From a virus, in IMG/VR virus record IMGVR_UViG_3300023301_001182, positions 28,164-92,163 of that record: a stretch of DNA of 64,000 bases; one strand, written 5' to 3'. Below the pieces are notes generated by a model. The model made no database searches and was not told the origin of the DNA. It saw only the letters and a list, made by a program, of their open reading frames with translations. How positions within the stretch are numbered: position 1 is the stretch's first letter; every line of letters begins with the position of its first letter. Shown one piece after another: positions 50,858-60,121 of the stretch. The position numbers were made by a program, and so were the translations under genes.

Positions 50858-51149
50858 CCAACTACTAGAACATGTGACTTATTATAATAAGCTATCACCT
50901 TTTCCAGTATTCGATACAGAGTATGTAAACGATATAAAATTAAAAATAGATAAGATGAATACTAATAAAATAAACTATGATGAACTGCCAGTAGTTGCGT
51001 GTAATCATTGTATGAGTTTATGGATAGAAAATGATGAGCTTGAAAATGATGTCTGCATGAGATGTGGAGCAGTTAACGATATAGCAATATTCAATGATAT
51101 AGACCATTATTTAAACGTAAAAGATGCCAAGCAAAACGCAGAAGACTAA
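50829..51149 (+). CDS. Small zinc-ribbon protein
   Basis: 106 residues. ACNHCMSLWIENDELENDVCMRCGAVNDI is a four-cysteine zinc ribbon (CxxC...CxxC). Likely nucleic-acid or protein binding. It overlaps the next gene by 26 nt. Confidence 0.55.
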   Translation: MNQKILLLLNQLLEHVTYYNKLSPFPVFDTEYVNDIKLKIDKMNTNKINYDELPVVACNHCMSLWIENDELENDVCMRCGAVNDIAIFNDIDHYLNVKDAKQNAED

Positions 51150-51516
51150 AGAAGCAAATGCTAATATATACATTAAAGATTTATTCTTTAGGTGGTTAGA
51201 GATTACAAGTTTCTTACATGGCTTAACTAAGCAACAGAAGCATGTATTAAGTCTTTTCTTATACCATCATTATAAGTTAAAGCAAGAGATTTCCAATAAT
51301 AGATTACTATGGAAGTTAGTCTTTGATTATGATATTAAGCATCAAATAAAGGAAGAACTGAAAATAAAAGATTCAGTACTCCAGAACATACTTTCTAAAT
51401 TCAGGAAACTGGGGATTATTACAGACAATGTTATATCCCCTGTTTTCATACCAGATTTAGAAAAAGAAACAACTAACTTTAAAATAATATTTAACTTTAA
51501 CATTATACATGATTAA
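51124..51516 (+). CDS. Possible winged-helix DNA-binding protein
   Basis: 130 residues. LTKQQKHVLSLFLYHHYKL, then DSVLQNILSKFRKLGIITDN followed by strands, looks like a helix-turn-helix with a wing. A regulator or replication/structural role is possible. Basic at the N-terminus. Overlaps neighbours on both sides. Confidence 0.5.
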   Translation: MPSKTQKTKEANANIYIKDLFFRWLEITSFLHGLTKQQKHVLSLFLYHHYKLKQEISNNRLLWKLVFDYDIKHQIKEELKIKDSVLQNILSKFRKLGIITDNVISPVFIPDLEKETTNFKIIFNFNIIHD

Positions 51517-51790
51517 CATTGATAAAAATAAAGTAGATATATTGATACATAAGTTTGGATTAAAATATCACATGTCAGATAAGGATATAAAAAGATTAGT
51601 AGAATCACCATATGAATTTACATATGAAGAAATAAGGAAGTTGGACTTAACTACTGTGAGTACAGAAGAACAACTAAAAAGTTTAAAGACTAACTTCCTT
51701 TATAAATCATTTGGAAAGATATATGTAAGTTTTACAGAAATAGAAAGAAATATTAAGCAGATTAAAGCAAGAAGTAAATGGAAGAAATAA
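51509..51790 (+). CDS. Small hypothetical protein
   Basis: 93 residues, helical (MSDKDIKRLVESPYEFTYEEIRKLDL), with a basic C-terminus. It lies directly before the GroES-like gene, overlapping it by 13 nt. Function unknown. Confidence 0.5.
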   Translation: MINIDKNKVDILIHKFGLKYHMSDKDIKRLVESPYEFTYEEIRKLDLTTVSTEEQLKSLKTNFLYKSFGKIYVSFTEIERNIKQIKARSKWKK

Positions 51791-52140
51791 CAAATTTAAC
51801 ACAGGATGATGTATTAGGTCTTATAACAGACTTTCCAGTACAGCCTAGACATAGTAAAGTAATTATTACTATCAACACAGAAGATGTGGATGGTGAATTA
51901 GTACTAGAGAGTAATTCATTCTCAGAAGTACAATATGTAATGGCTAGTGGACCACATTGTCTTGATCTTAAACCAGGTCAGAAAGTAATACTAGATATTG
52001 AGAAGATGTTAGTATATGAGCAATCAGAAACTAACTCTTATGAGAAGATTAGTAGAATTAAGATTAAACCAGTAGAGGTTGACGGGAAAATGTATGCCCT
52101 AGTAAATGATACAGTAATTGATTCAATAGATAATAGATAA
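51778..52140 (+). CDS. GroES-like co-chaperonin
   Basis: 120 residues. The sequence SEVQYVMASGPHCLDLKPGQKVILD resembles the GroES core (V..VG.G...VK.GD.VL), and PVEVDGKMYALVNDTVIDSID resembles the C-terminal strands with the DILA-type end. The mobile loop would be the region near LVYEQSETNSYEK or the N-terminal SNSF segment. A GroEL-like gene lies 1.5 kb downstream. Family assignment is tentative but the pairing supports it. Confidence 0.55.
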   Translation: MEEITNLTQDDVLGLITDFPVQPRHSKVIITINTEDVDGELVLESNSFSEVQYVMASGPHCLDLKPGQKVILDIEKMLVYEQSETNSYEKISRIKIKPVEVDGKMYALVNDTVIDSIDNR

Positions 52141-52328
52141 TGGAAATATTAGAAAATATTTATATAGATTGGTGTGGTCCATACGTAGGAGTTTTATTAG
52201 GCTTTGAATATGAACCATTAATTATAGTAAAAAATGAGGATACAGGAGAAATATTAAACTTCAAAATATTTTCATTAGGGTTTTTACTTTTTAGAATAGA
52301 TTTATTAATAAAAATAGAAGAAGAATAA
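52140..52328 (+). CDS. Small hypothetical protein
   Basis: 62 residues, hydrophobic (YVGVLLGFEYEPLIIVK, LNFKIFSLGFLLFRIDLLI). Possibly membrane-associated. Overlaps the GroES-like stop by 1 nt. Confidence 0.45.
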   Translation: MEILENIYIDWCGPYVGVLLGFEYEPLIIVKNEDTGEILNFKIFSLGFLLFRIDLLIKIEEE

Positions 52329-52330
52329 TT

Positions 52331-52510
52331 ATGAACACAGAACAAGCATTACAAGTATTAAAACAAGCTATTGATTTAGCTGTAGGAGCAGGATCATTTA
52401 AATCTGCTCAGGATGTATCAACTATTGCTATGGCAATGGAAACGGTACTAAAAGAATTTCAAGGATCTGCAGAATTGGTTAATAAAGAACCACAGTCTAA
52501 AAAGAAATAA
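52331..52510 (+). CDS. Small helical protein (59 aa)
   Basis: ATG at 52331, TAA at 52508 overlapping the next ATG. TEQALQVLKQAIDLAVGAGSF and MAMETVLKEFQGS are helical and Ala/Gln-rich with a Lys end; similar short proteins occur before head genes in phages. Function unknown. Confidence 0.5.
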   Translation: MNTEQALQVLKQAIDLAVGAGSFKSAQDVSTIAMAMETVLKEFQGSAELVNKEPQSKKK

Positions 52511-53070
52511 TGAAATTATTTGAAATGAAAAATTGGCAGTTAACAATCTCCTCAGAAGTGTGGGGATTGTCTGCGTTTAAGACACTTTTAGATAGAGATA
52601 AATCTAAAGGTAAAACACGAGCTAATGCTGAGATGTTATTTGTATTCTATTACTGTGATATTAAATCTGATTATTTAACAATAGCAGATAATTTAAGGAC
52701 AGAAGAACTTATACATGATATACCAGACTTAGATGATAAATGGGTTATAGATGAAGCAATGCAAGATGCTATTGATTTATATAAAAGGATAAGTCAAACT
52801 GTTATTGGAAAGCTTTATAAACAATCATTACAATCAGCAACAGATGTAGGTAACTACTTAGAAAATACTGCTGAATTATTAAACGAAAGAGATAATCAAG
52901 GTAAACCTATTACTAAGATTGCGGATATAACTAGAGGCCTAAAGGATGTTAAGTTTATTATGCGTGACCTAAAGGCCGCTGAGAAAGAACTTATTAAAGA
53001 ACAGGAAGATAATGAAAACAAGAAAAGTGGGTCAAGAGCCTTTAATCAATTTGAAGACGGTTTCCACTAA
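52510..53070 (+). CDS. Conserved protein upstream of terminase, candidate small terminase
   Basis: 186 residues, all helical and acidic. GLSAFKTLLDRDKSKGKTRANAEMLFVFYY at the N-terminus and a long C-terminal helix with EKELIKEQEDNEN. It is the last conserved gene before the chaperonin and TerL, which suggests packaging or head role; a small terminase is possible but the usual helix-turn-helix is not evident. A broken GIY-YIG gene follows directly. Confidence 0.5.
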   Translation: MKLFEMKNWQLTISSEVWGLSAFKTLLDRDKSKGKTRANAEMLFVFYYCDIKSDYLTIADNLRTEELIHDIPDLDDKWVIDEAMQDAIDLYKRISQTVIGKLYKQSLQSATDVGNYLENTAELLNERDNQGKPITKIADITRGLKDVKFIMRDLKAAEKELIKEQEDNENKKSGSRAFNQFEDGFH

Positions 53071-53071
53071 T

Positions 53072-53612
53072 ATAAAACATTCCATTTTATATTTAACTAA
53101 AAATATAATAAATCAAAAAATATATATTGGAGTTCATTCTACATATAATATTAATGATGGGTATCTTGGCTCTGGTAAATTATTAAAAAAAAGCTGTTAA
53201 AAAACATGGTAGACATAATTTTAGAAGATATATATTACAAATATCTCTTGATATTGATTTTATATATAATTTAGAAAATAAAATTGTAACCCAATTATTT
53301 GTAGAAAAAGATTTTAATTATAATCTTGAGATAGGTGGTAATAAAGTTGCACACAGTATATCTACAAAAAATAAAATAGGACTAGCGCATAAAGGAATAC
53401 CAGTTCCTAAAGAATTACGAAAAATATGGTCAGATTTAAAAAAGAATAAAGGTCTTTTGTCTGACAATAATAACTCTAAAAAAGTAATAAATTTAGATAC
53501 TAATATAGTTTTTAACAGTGTTAAAGAGGCTGCTATATTTGAAAATAAAAATTATTCTACTTTTAAATGGGCTGTAAAGCATAAGAAGACCTTTAATTAT
53601 AAATTTATATAA
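53072..53612 (+). pseudogene. GIY-YIG homing endonuclease with frameshift
   Basis: The first frame gives HSILYLTKNIINQKIYIGVHSTYN...GYLGSGKLLKK, the GIY-YIG catalytic part, and stops at 53198. At an A8 run (53175-53182) a shift into the other frame continues AVKKHGRHNFRRYIL, as expected for this family, through to NYKFI at 53610. Removing one A restores one 180-residue protein. There is no ATG before the domain. It lies between the 186-residue gene and the GroEL-like gene. Pseudogene, programmed frameshift or assembly error in a homopolymer. Confidence 0.7.
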
Positions 53613-55067
53613 ATGGATTCGAGCAAAGAAATTAAACTAGGAAATGATGTTAGGGATAAACTAATGTTGGGTATTAATAAGTTAGCATCAGTAGTATTAA
53701 CTACAATGGGGCCATCTGGTAGTACTGTTATTATAGCAGATGAATATGGTGATCCATATATAACTAAAGACGGTGTATCTGTTTCTAACTATATTAAACT
53801 AGAAGACCCAGTAGAGAATATTGCTGCTACTTTATTAAAACAGGTAGCACAAAATACAGTTGAACAGGCAGGAGATGGTACAACTACCTCTATTTGTCTA
53901 GCACAGTCACTAATTACTGAAGGGTATAAATTATTAGGTAAGGGAGAATCTTATAATGATTTAAAGGTTGAGTTAGAGAAATTAGAAGAGTACACAGTTA
54001 ATAATCTTGCCTGTGCTTCTAAAGAATTAAAGAATAAAAATATAGTTGACGTAGCTACTATCTCATCTAATAATGATGGAGTTATTGGTGATATTATTCA
54101 GAAAGCATATAATCATTCTACCATAGTTAAAGTTCAAGAAGGTAATAGTAATCTAGATGAATTAACTCTTATAAATGGTATGGAATTAGATACTAGTTAT
54201 ATTGATAATGCCTTTATAAATAAACCTCATCAACAAGCTGTAGAGCATACAGAACCCTTGGTAATGCTAGTAGATGGGAAATTAGAGTCATTGGATAACA
54301 TTAAAAGAGTAATATTAGAAGTTAAGAGTAGGCCTATAGTTATTATAGCAGATCATTTTGGAGAACAAGTTCTTAAATTATTAAAAGAGAATTATAATAA
54401 AGGAGCTTTAAATGTTGTATTAGTTAAGTCTCCAGGATTTGCTAATCATAGAAAGAATCTAATGGATGATATAGCTGATTACACAGGAGCCACTGTACTT
54501 AATCCATCTACAACATATACTAATATAAATGTATTAGGTACACTAGATAGTATTTATATTACAAAGCATACGTGCACATTATTAAACGAAGGTAATTTAT
54601 TAGCATCTAATGAAAAGTTAGCAAACTTAAAATCAACATTAGCTATATCTACAGATAGTAATGATATAGTATTATTACAACAACGTATAACTAATCTTAC
54701 AGGTAAGGTTGCAATCATTAGAGTTGGTGGTAATTCTGAAGTGGAGATGAAAGAACGTAAGGATAGAATAGAAGATGCAGTATTAGCTGTCCAGTGTGGA
54801 TTAGAAGAAGGAATTATTGAAGGGGGAGGAGTTGCACTATATAAGATAGCAAATACCTCAAAGAATAAATTTAAAGATTGTCTTCGTGATCCATTATATA
54901 CAATACTAGAGAATGGTGCAGTTATAGATTTTGAAACGTCAATGTTTAAACAGAATATTATTGATCCATTAAAGGTTACTAGATGTGCATTACAAAATGC
55001 TATATCAGTATCTAAAACTATACTTAGTACTAAAGCTATTGTATTAAATGAAAGATTATGGAAGTAA
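53613..55067 (+). CDS. groL: GroEL-like chaperonin
   Basis: 484 residues. Equatorial and ATP motifs are present: TTMGPSG (30-36), TKDGVSVS (51-58), GDGTTTS (87-93, same place as in E. coli GroEL), and KERKDRIEDAVLAVQCGLEEGIIEGGGVAL with the catalytic Asp. NITNLTGKVAII-like segment (ITNLTGKVAIIRVGG) is also canonical. The apical part is diverged, and the C-terminal equatorial part is about 50 residues shorter than in bacteria, without a GGM tail. It probably folds capsid or other head proteins. A GroES-like gene lies upstream. Confidence 0.9.
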   Translation: MDSSKEIKLGNDVRDKLMLGINKLASVVLTTMGPSGSTVIIADEYGDPYITKDGVSVSNYIKLEDPVENIAATLLKQVAQNTVEQAGDGTTTSICLAQSLITEGYKLLGKGESYNDLKVELEKLEEYTVNNLACASKELKNKNIVDVATISSNNDGVIGDIIQKAYNHSTIVKVQEGNSNLDELTLINGMELDTSYIDNAFINKPHQQAVEHTEPLVMLVDGKLESLDNIKRVILEVKSRPIVIIADHFGEQVLKLLKENYNKGALNVVLVKSPGFANHRKNLMDDIADYTGATVLNPSTTYTNINVLGTLDSIYITKHTCTLLNEGNLLASNEKLANLKSTLAISTDSNDIVLLQQRITNLTGKVAIIRVGGNSEVEMKERKDRIEDAVLAVQCGLEEGIIEGGGVALYKIANTSKNKFKDCLRDPLYTILENGAVIDFETSMFKQNIIDPLKVTRCALQNAISVSKTILSTKAIVLNERLWK

Positions 55068-55261
55068 TAAGAGTAAAGACAAAATATATTAAACCAGATT
55101 ATAATTTAAAAACTAAAGAGGAAAAAGAAAAGTTTGAAAATGATAATATAAAAATATATTTAGATAAGTATAATATACTAATTAATAAAAATGGACATTT
55201 TTACACTACTAAAGTAAATACAGGTAAACCATTATTAATATTAGAAATTCTTAGAGATTAA
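55058..55261 (+). CDS. Small basic hypothetical protein
   Basis: 67 residues, Lys-rich (VKTKYIKPDYNLKTKEEKEK), strand C-terminus. Overlaps the chaperonin stop by 10 nt. Function unknown. Confidence 0.5.
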   Translation: MEVIRVKTKYIKPDYNLKTKEEKEKFENDNIKIYLDKYNILINKNGHFYTTKVNTGKPLLILEILRD

Positions 55262-55265
55262 TATT

Positions 55266-57566
55266 ATGGAAATAAAGATGAATAAATTCCAGACCCCAAT
55301 CAATGATGCTCTTAAAGAGTCTCTTCATAGTGAGGTGTGGGAGGATTTATTAGAATATATATCAACAGTAAAATTTATACAAAACTTAATTGCACCTGAA
55401 GAGAGTAGAGGGTTTATTAAAGATAGACCTAGAATGACCTATCTAAAGAATAACAAGAAAGTAGAGTATGAAGATGGTAGAAGAGAAATAGATATAACAA
55501 ATCCACATATACTAGAAGATTTAGATTACTTTAGAGAAAGAGCTATATTCTTTGAGAAGAATGGTAGATACACTAATATCATACCTAATAGTAATCCTAA
55601 GTCTGAATATGCGGCATTTTGGAAAGAAGAACTAAGACGTTGGAAACATGGGTTGGTAAGAGATGAGGATGGTGAATGGATTCCTGGTGAATTATACTTC
55701 TATTGGAATTATGCACCTATATGGTTAGTAGAAAAAGCAGAAGGAAGTAAAAGTGATAAAGAAGGAGAAAGGATGCGTAAGTTTCCTAAACCTTGGTCAG
55801 GTGATTATTTATTCTTTCATTATGTATCTGCCGCTAAGAAGTTAGGTAGTCATGGTAAGTTATTAAAGACAAGGGGTATTGGTTTTAGTTTTAAAACAGC
55901 TGCTTGGAGTCCTAGAAACTTATATGTATATCCAGGATCTGGTAATCCAAACTTTCACTTAGCTTCTGAGAAAGGTTTCTTATCTGGAGATAAAGGTGTA
56001 TGGGGTAAAGTACTAGATACATTAGACTGGATAGCAGATAATACTCCATTACCTCGTATGAGATTAGTGGATGGTAAAAAGGCTATGGAGATACAGCTTG
56101 GTTACTTAGATGAGTATGGAACAAGGAGAGGTTTCTTATCATCTATATTTGGCATATCATTAAAGGATAACCCAGATAAGGCTAGGGGTATACGTGGTAA
56201 ACTAATACATTACGAGGAAGATGGTTTATTTCCTAACTTAGAAAAAGCTTGGAACGTAAATAGAAAAGCTGTGGAAGATGGAGGGGTAACCTTTGGGTTT
56301 ATGTTAGCAGGTGGAACAGGTGGAGTTGAAGGTGCATCATTTGCAGGCTCAGAGAAACTATTCTATAGCCCTAATGCATATAATGTCTATGGTATACCTA
56401 ATGTATACGATAGAAATACTAATGGAGATACAATATGTGGTTTCTTTTGGGGTGCTTATATGAATAGACATAATTGTTATGATATAGATACAGGAGAATC
56501 AGATGTAATTAAAGCTTTACTAGAAATACTAGAAGATAGGTTTATAGTAAAATATAGTTCATCAGATTCAAGAGCTATTACACAGAAGAAAGCAGAGGAA
56601 TGTATTACACCTCAAGAGGCTGTAATGCGTACAGAAGGAACATTATTTCCTGTTGCTGATTTAAAAGAACATTTAGAAAGTATAGCTGTTAAGAAAGAAA
56701 GTTTTGTAGCAGAACATTATGTTGGTGATTTAGTCTATAACCCAGATGGTTCATTATCTTGGAAACCTAGAAGTGATATTTCACCTCTTAGATCATATGA
56801 TATAGCTAGTGGAGATAGAACTGGTGCATTAGAAATATTTGAAATGCCTAGAAAGAATGCTAATGGTGATATAACTCGTGGTAGATACATCGCAGGAATT
56901 GACCCTATTGATGCTGATACAGGAGGTTCATTATTTAGTATCTTAGTTATGGATACATTTACTGATAGAATTGTAGCAGAGTATTCAGGTAGGCCTAGAA
57001 CAGCTAATGAAGCATATGACTTAGCATTAAGAACATTACAGTTCTATGATGCAGAAGCAAACTATGAGAGTAACCTAAAAGGTTTATTTAGTTACTTTGA
57101 TAGAAAGAATGCATTAAGATACTTATGTGATGTACCACAGATATTAAAAGATATGGACTTTGTAAAAGCTACAAATCTATATGGTAATAAAGCTAAAGGT
57201 ACACATGCTAATGCATCTATAAATGGTTGGGGTAGATTACTACAAGCCGATTGGATGATTACTAAAGCACATGGAGATGATGAAGATGCTAGATTAAACT
57301 TACATAGGTTAAGAAGTCTAGGATATATTGAAGAGTGTATTAAGTGGAATTCTGATGGTAACTTTGATAGAGTATCAGCAGGAGGAATGTTATTTATTCT
57401 AAGAGAAGATAGGGTAAAAAGAACTGCATCTGCAAAAGCTAATGGAGGGATGCCTAAGAAAAGTTTATCAAGTGATCCATTTTTTAGTAGGAATTTTCAG
57501 ACAGTACAGGACGTGGATGACCGCTTTAAAATAGCTATTGATAATAAAAGAAATGATTCAATATAA
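55266..57566 (+). CDS. terL: Terminase large subunit
   Basis: 766 residues. The ATPase has a diverged Walker A (KTRGIGFSFKTA, about 200-211), Walker B GKLIHYEEDGLF with the catalytic acidic pair, and a coupling-type segment LAGGTGGVEGASF. The nuclease domain shows GIDPIDADTGG (first Asp), ANYESNLKG and an acidic residue near SDGNFDRVS. Size and motifs fit crAss-type TerL. It packages DNA into the procapsid through the portal encoded just downstream. A second in-frame Met 4 residues later is another possible start. Confidence 0.93.
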   Translation: MEIKMNKFQTPINDALKESLHSEVWEDLLEYISTVKFIQNLIAPEESRGFIKDRPRMTYLKNNKKVEYEDGRREIDITNPHILEDLDYFRERAIFFEKNGRYTNIIPNSNPKSEYAAFWKEELRRWKHGLVRDEDGEWIPGELYFYWNYAPIWLVEKAEGSKSDKEGERMRKFPKPWSGDYLFFHYVSAAKKLGSHGKLLKTRGIGFSFKTAAWSPRNLYVYPGSGNPNFHLASEKGFLSGDKGVWGKVLDTLDWIADNTPLPRMRLVDGKKAMEIQLGYLDEYGTRRGFLSSIFGISLKDNPDKARGIRGKLIHYEEDGLFPNLEKAWNVNRKAVEDGGVTFGFMLAGGTGGVEGASFAGSEKLFYSPNAYNVYGIPNVYDRNTNGDTICGFFWGAYMNRHNCYDIDTGESDVIKALLEILEDRFIVKYSSSDSRAITQKKAEECITPQEAVMRTEGTLFPVADLKEHLESIAVKKESFVAEHYVGDLVYNPDGSLSWKPRSDISPLRSYDIASGDRTGALEIFEMPRKNANGDITRGRYIAGIDPIDADTGGSLFSILVMDTFTDRIVAEYSGRPRTANEAYDLALRTLQFYDAEANYESNLKGLFSYFDRKNALRYLCDVPQILKDMDFVKATNLYGNKAKGTHANASINGWGRLLQADWMITKAHGDDEDARLNLHRLRSLGYIEECIKWNSDGNFDRVSAGGMLFILREDRVKRTASAKANGGMPKKSLSSDPFFSRNFQTVQDVDDRFKIAIDNKRNDSI

Positions 57567-57577
57567 TTAAAAATAAA

Positions 57578-57608
57578 TTGACTTTTCCAATTTATTTTAG
57601 TATATTAA
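57578..57608 (+). promoter_or_regulatory. Possible late promoter before the portal gene
   Basis: TTGACTTTT at 57578, 20-nt spacing, then TATATTAA at 57601. The same TTGACTTTT occurs before the scaffold gene (60066). The -7 box deviates from TAnnTTTG at two bases. Confidence 0.45.
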
Positions 57609-57626
57609 CTAGTTAATAACAATTTC

Positions 57627-60017
57627 ATGGCAAGAATAAATAGTGTAACGCTTCCACCTCAGAGATTAGCTTATGTCAAAAAGACTAAGGAGTGGAGAAT
57701 AGATAATGTGGATCATGCAGATACTCATTCTTTCTATCATAATGAATCTGTAAGGAAGACGTTGAAAAATAAAGTAATAAATCTCAACATGTATAATGGT
57801 ATTATAGATGTTAGAGATCTAACAACTGTATTGAATCCATCTAATATAGATGCATCATATATACCTGATAATATACCTCATAATCCTATTGTAGTTCCTA
57901 AAATTGATTTATTAGTAGGGGAAGAAATCAAGAGAAGATTTGATTGGCAAGTTATTGTTACTAATCAGAATGCAGTAAGTAAGAAAGAGGATGATAAGAA
58001 AAAAGCTCTAATGGAGAAGCTTGTCCAATTCTTACAGTCTAATTATAAAGAAGATGAACTCCAAACTAAAATGCAGGAGCTAGAAGACTTTATGAAATAT
58101 GATTGGCAAGACATTCGTGAAAAGATGGCTAATCAGATATTAAGACATTACTGGGCAGAACAAGACTTTGATACTAAATTCAATAATGGATTTAAGGATG
58201 CTTTAATAATGGCAGAGGAAATATATCAGATTGATATAGTTCATGATGAGCCAGTATTAGATAAGTTAAATCCTTTAAAGGTTCACTCTGTTAGATCAGG
58301 TAACTCTGATAGAATAGAGGATTCATCTATTATTATTATAGAGGACCATTGGAGTCCAGGTAAAATAGTAGATTATTTTCATGACCAACTAAAACCTGAA
58401 GATATAGATCATATATTAGAGTATACAACTGTATCATCTAGAGGCAGTTATTCTGATGATGATAACAATCATACTTTACTTAGAGATGGTAGAGATAGTA
58501 TTGATAGTTTATTAGGTGGAATGGATGCTGTATTTAATATAGCAGAGATTAATGGTCACCAATTTAGTTCTGATTTTACAGATGAGAATGGTAATGTTAG
58601 AGTATTACGTGTTTACTGGAGGTCTTTAAAAAAGGTTAAGAAAGTTAAATACTATACTGAATATGGAGAAGAAGATTATAAGATAAGATCTGAAGAATAT
58701 ATACTAGATAAGAATACTGGAGAAGAGTCTAAAGATTTATGGGTTAATGAATGGTGGGAAGGTACTAAGATAGGTAAGGATGTTTATGTAAATATGCGAC
58801 CAAGGCCAGTACAGTTTAATAAAGTTAATAATCCATCATATTGTCATCCTGGTATTATAGGGCAAGTATATAATACTAACCAAGGTAAAGCAGTATCATT
58901 ATTAGATAGATGTAAAAACTATCAATATTTATACGATGTTTTATTTGATAGATTGAATAAAGCTATTGCTACTAACTATGGTAAGATATTTGAATTAGAT
59001 TTAGCTAAAGTACCAGAGAATTGGGAAATAGATAAATGGTTGCATTTTGCAGTAGTTAATAAGATAGCAGTAATTGATTCCTTTAAAGAAGGTAATCAAG
59101 GAGCAGCAACTGGTAAACTTGCAGGTAGTTTCAACACACAAGGTGGTAGAGCTATTGATATGGAAACTGGTAGTTATATACAACAACATATTCAACTATT
59201 AGAATTCATTAAAATGGAAATGGGTGAAATTGCTGGTGTATCTGCTCAAAGACAAGGACAGATTTCTAGTAATGAAACTGTAGGTGGAGTAGAACGATCA
59301 GTCAACCAATCCTCTCATATTACAGAGTTCTGGTTTAATACACACGAGAAGGTTAAGCTTAGAGTACTCACTGCGTTCCTAGAGACAGCCAAGGTTGCAC
59401 TTAAAGGAAATAATAAGAAGGTACAGTACATATTAGATGATCAGACCATAGAGATGCTTAATATCGATGGTGAAGATTTCGCTGAAGCAGATTATGGTAT
59501 GGTTTGTACTAGTTCATCTAAAGCATTAGAATTAGAACAAGCACTTAAACAATATGCTCAAGCATTTCTACAAAATGGTGGTAGTATGTCTAGTGTTATG
59601 GATATTTACTTTAGTCCTAGTCTATCTGATATGAGAAGAAAACTTGAGATAGCTGAAGAGAAATTAAATACAAGGAATTCTAAAGCTGCTGATGATAATA
59701 ATAAGTTAGCTCAACAAGCTCAACAAGATGCTAAGGAATTAGAATTTAATAAAGTTAGAATAGAAGAAGAAAAAAATATTAGAGATGATGATACTAAACG
59801 TTATATTGCAGAACTAGGTATTGATTCTTCTAATGAGATTGAAGAGCCAGAAGATGATGGTATTCAAGAGGATAAGCTAGATCTTGATAGAGATAAAGCT
59901 AAGAAGGATCACTTACTTAAAATGCGTGCATTGGATGATGATATGAAGAAACATTCTGATAAAATGAAACGTGAGGATAAGAAAATTAGTGTATCTAGAC
60001 AAAAGAAGTCAGTATAA
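57627..60017 (+). CDS. Portal protein
   Basis: 796 residues. Place (between TerL and scaffold/capsid), size and the long C-terminal coiled coil (KELEFNKVRIEEEKNIRDDDTKRYIAEL) fit crAss-type portals. The central part has MEMGEIAGVSAQRQGQISSNETVGGVERSVNQSSHITEF, a segment typical of these portals, followed by helices. It forms the 12-fold ring through which DNA enters and leaves. The C-terminus is very charged (KMKREDKKISVSRQKKSV). Confidence 0.9.
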   Translation: MARINSVTLPPQRLAYVKKTKEWRIDNVDHADTHSFYHNESVRKTLKNKVINLNMYNGIIDVRDLTTVLNPSNIDASYIPDNIPHNPIVVPKIDLLVGEEIKRRFDWQVIVTNQNAVSKKEDDKKKALMEKLVQFLQSNYKEDELQTKMQELEDFMKYDWQDIREKMANQILRHYWAEQDFDTKFNNGFKDALIMAEEIYQIDIVHDEPVLDKLNPLKVHSVRSGNSDRIEDSSIIIIEDHWSPGKIVDYFHDQLKPEDIDHILEYTTVSSRGSYSDDDNNHTLLRDGRDSIDSLLGGMDAVFNIAEINGHQFSSDFTDENGNVRVLRVYWRSLKKVKKVKYYTEYGEEDYKIRSEEYILDKNTGEESKDLWVNEWWEGTKIGKDVYVNMRPRPVQFNKVNNPSYCHPGIIGQVYNTNQGKAVSLLDRCKNYQYLYDVLFDRLNKAIATNYGKIFELDLAKVPENWEIDKWLHFAVVNKIAVIDSFKEGNQGAATGKLAGSFNTQGGRAIDMETGSYIQQHIQLLEFIKMEMGEIAGVSAQRQGQISSNETVGGVERSVNQSSHITEFWFNTHEKVKLRVLTAFLETAKVALKGNNKKVQYILDDQTIEMLNIDGEDFAEADYGMVCTSSSKALELEQALKQYAQAFLQNGGSMSSVMDIYFSPSLSDMRRKLEIAEEKLNTRNSKAADDNNKLAQQAQQDAKELEFNKVRIEEEKNIRDDDTKRYIAELGIDSSNEIEEPEDDGIQEDKLDLDRDKAKKDHLLKMRALDDDMKKHSDKMKREDKKISVSRQKKSV

Positions 60018-60065
60018 AATAGCTATTAGTAAATAGACTATATAAAATAATTATAAATAATTATG

Positions 60066-60096
60066 TTGACTTTTGTCACAAAAAAGATTATATTTG
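60066..60096 (+). promoter_or_regulatory. Promoter before the scaffold gene
   Basis: TTGAC at 60066 and TATATTTG at 60089 with a 20-nt spacing, the standard Bacteroidota -33/-7 arrangement, 26 nt before the ATG at 60122. It would boost scaffold and capsid expression. Confidence 0.65.
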
Positions 60097-60121
60097 TAAA
60101 TTAACGGGAGAATAATATATT

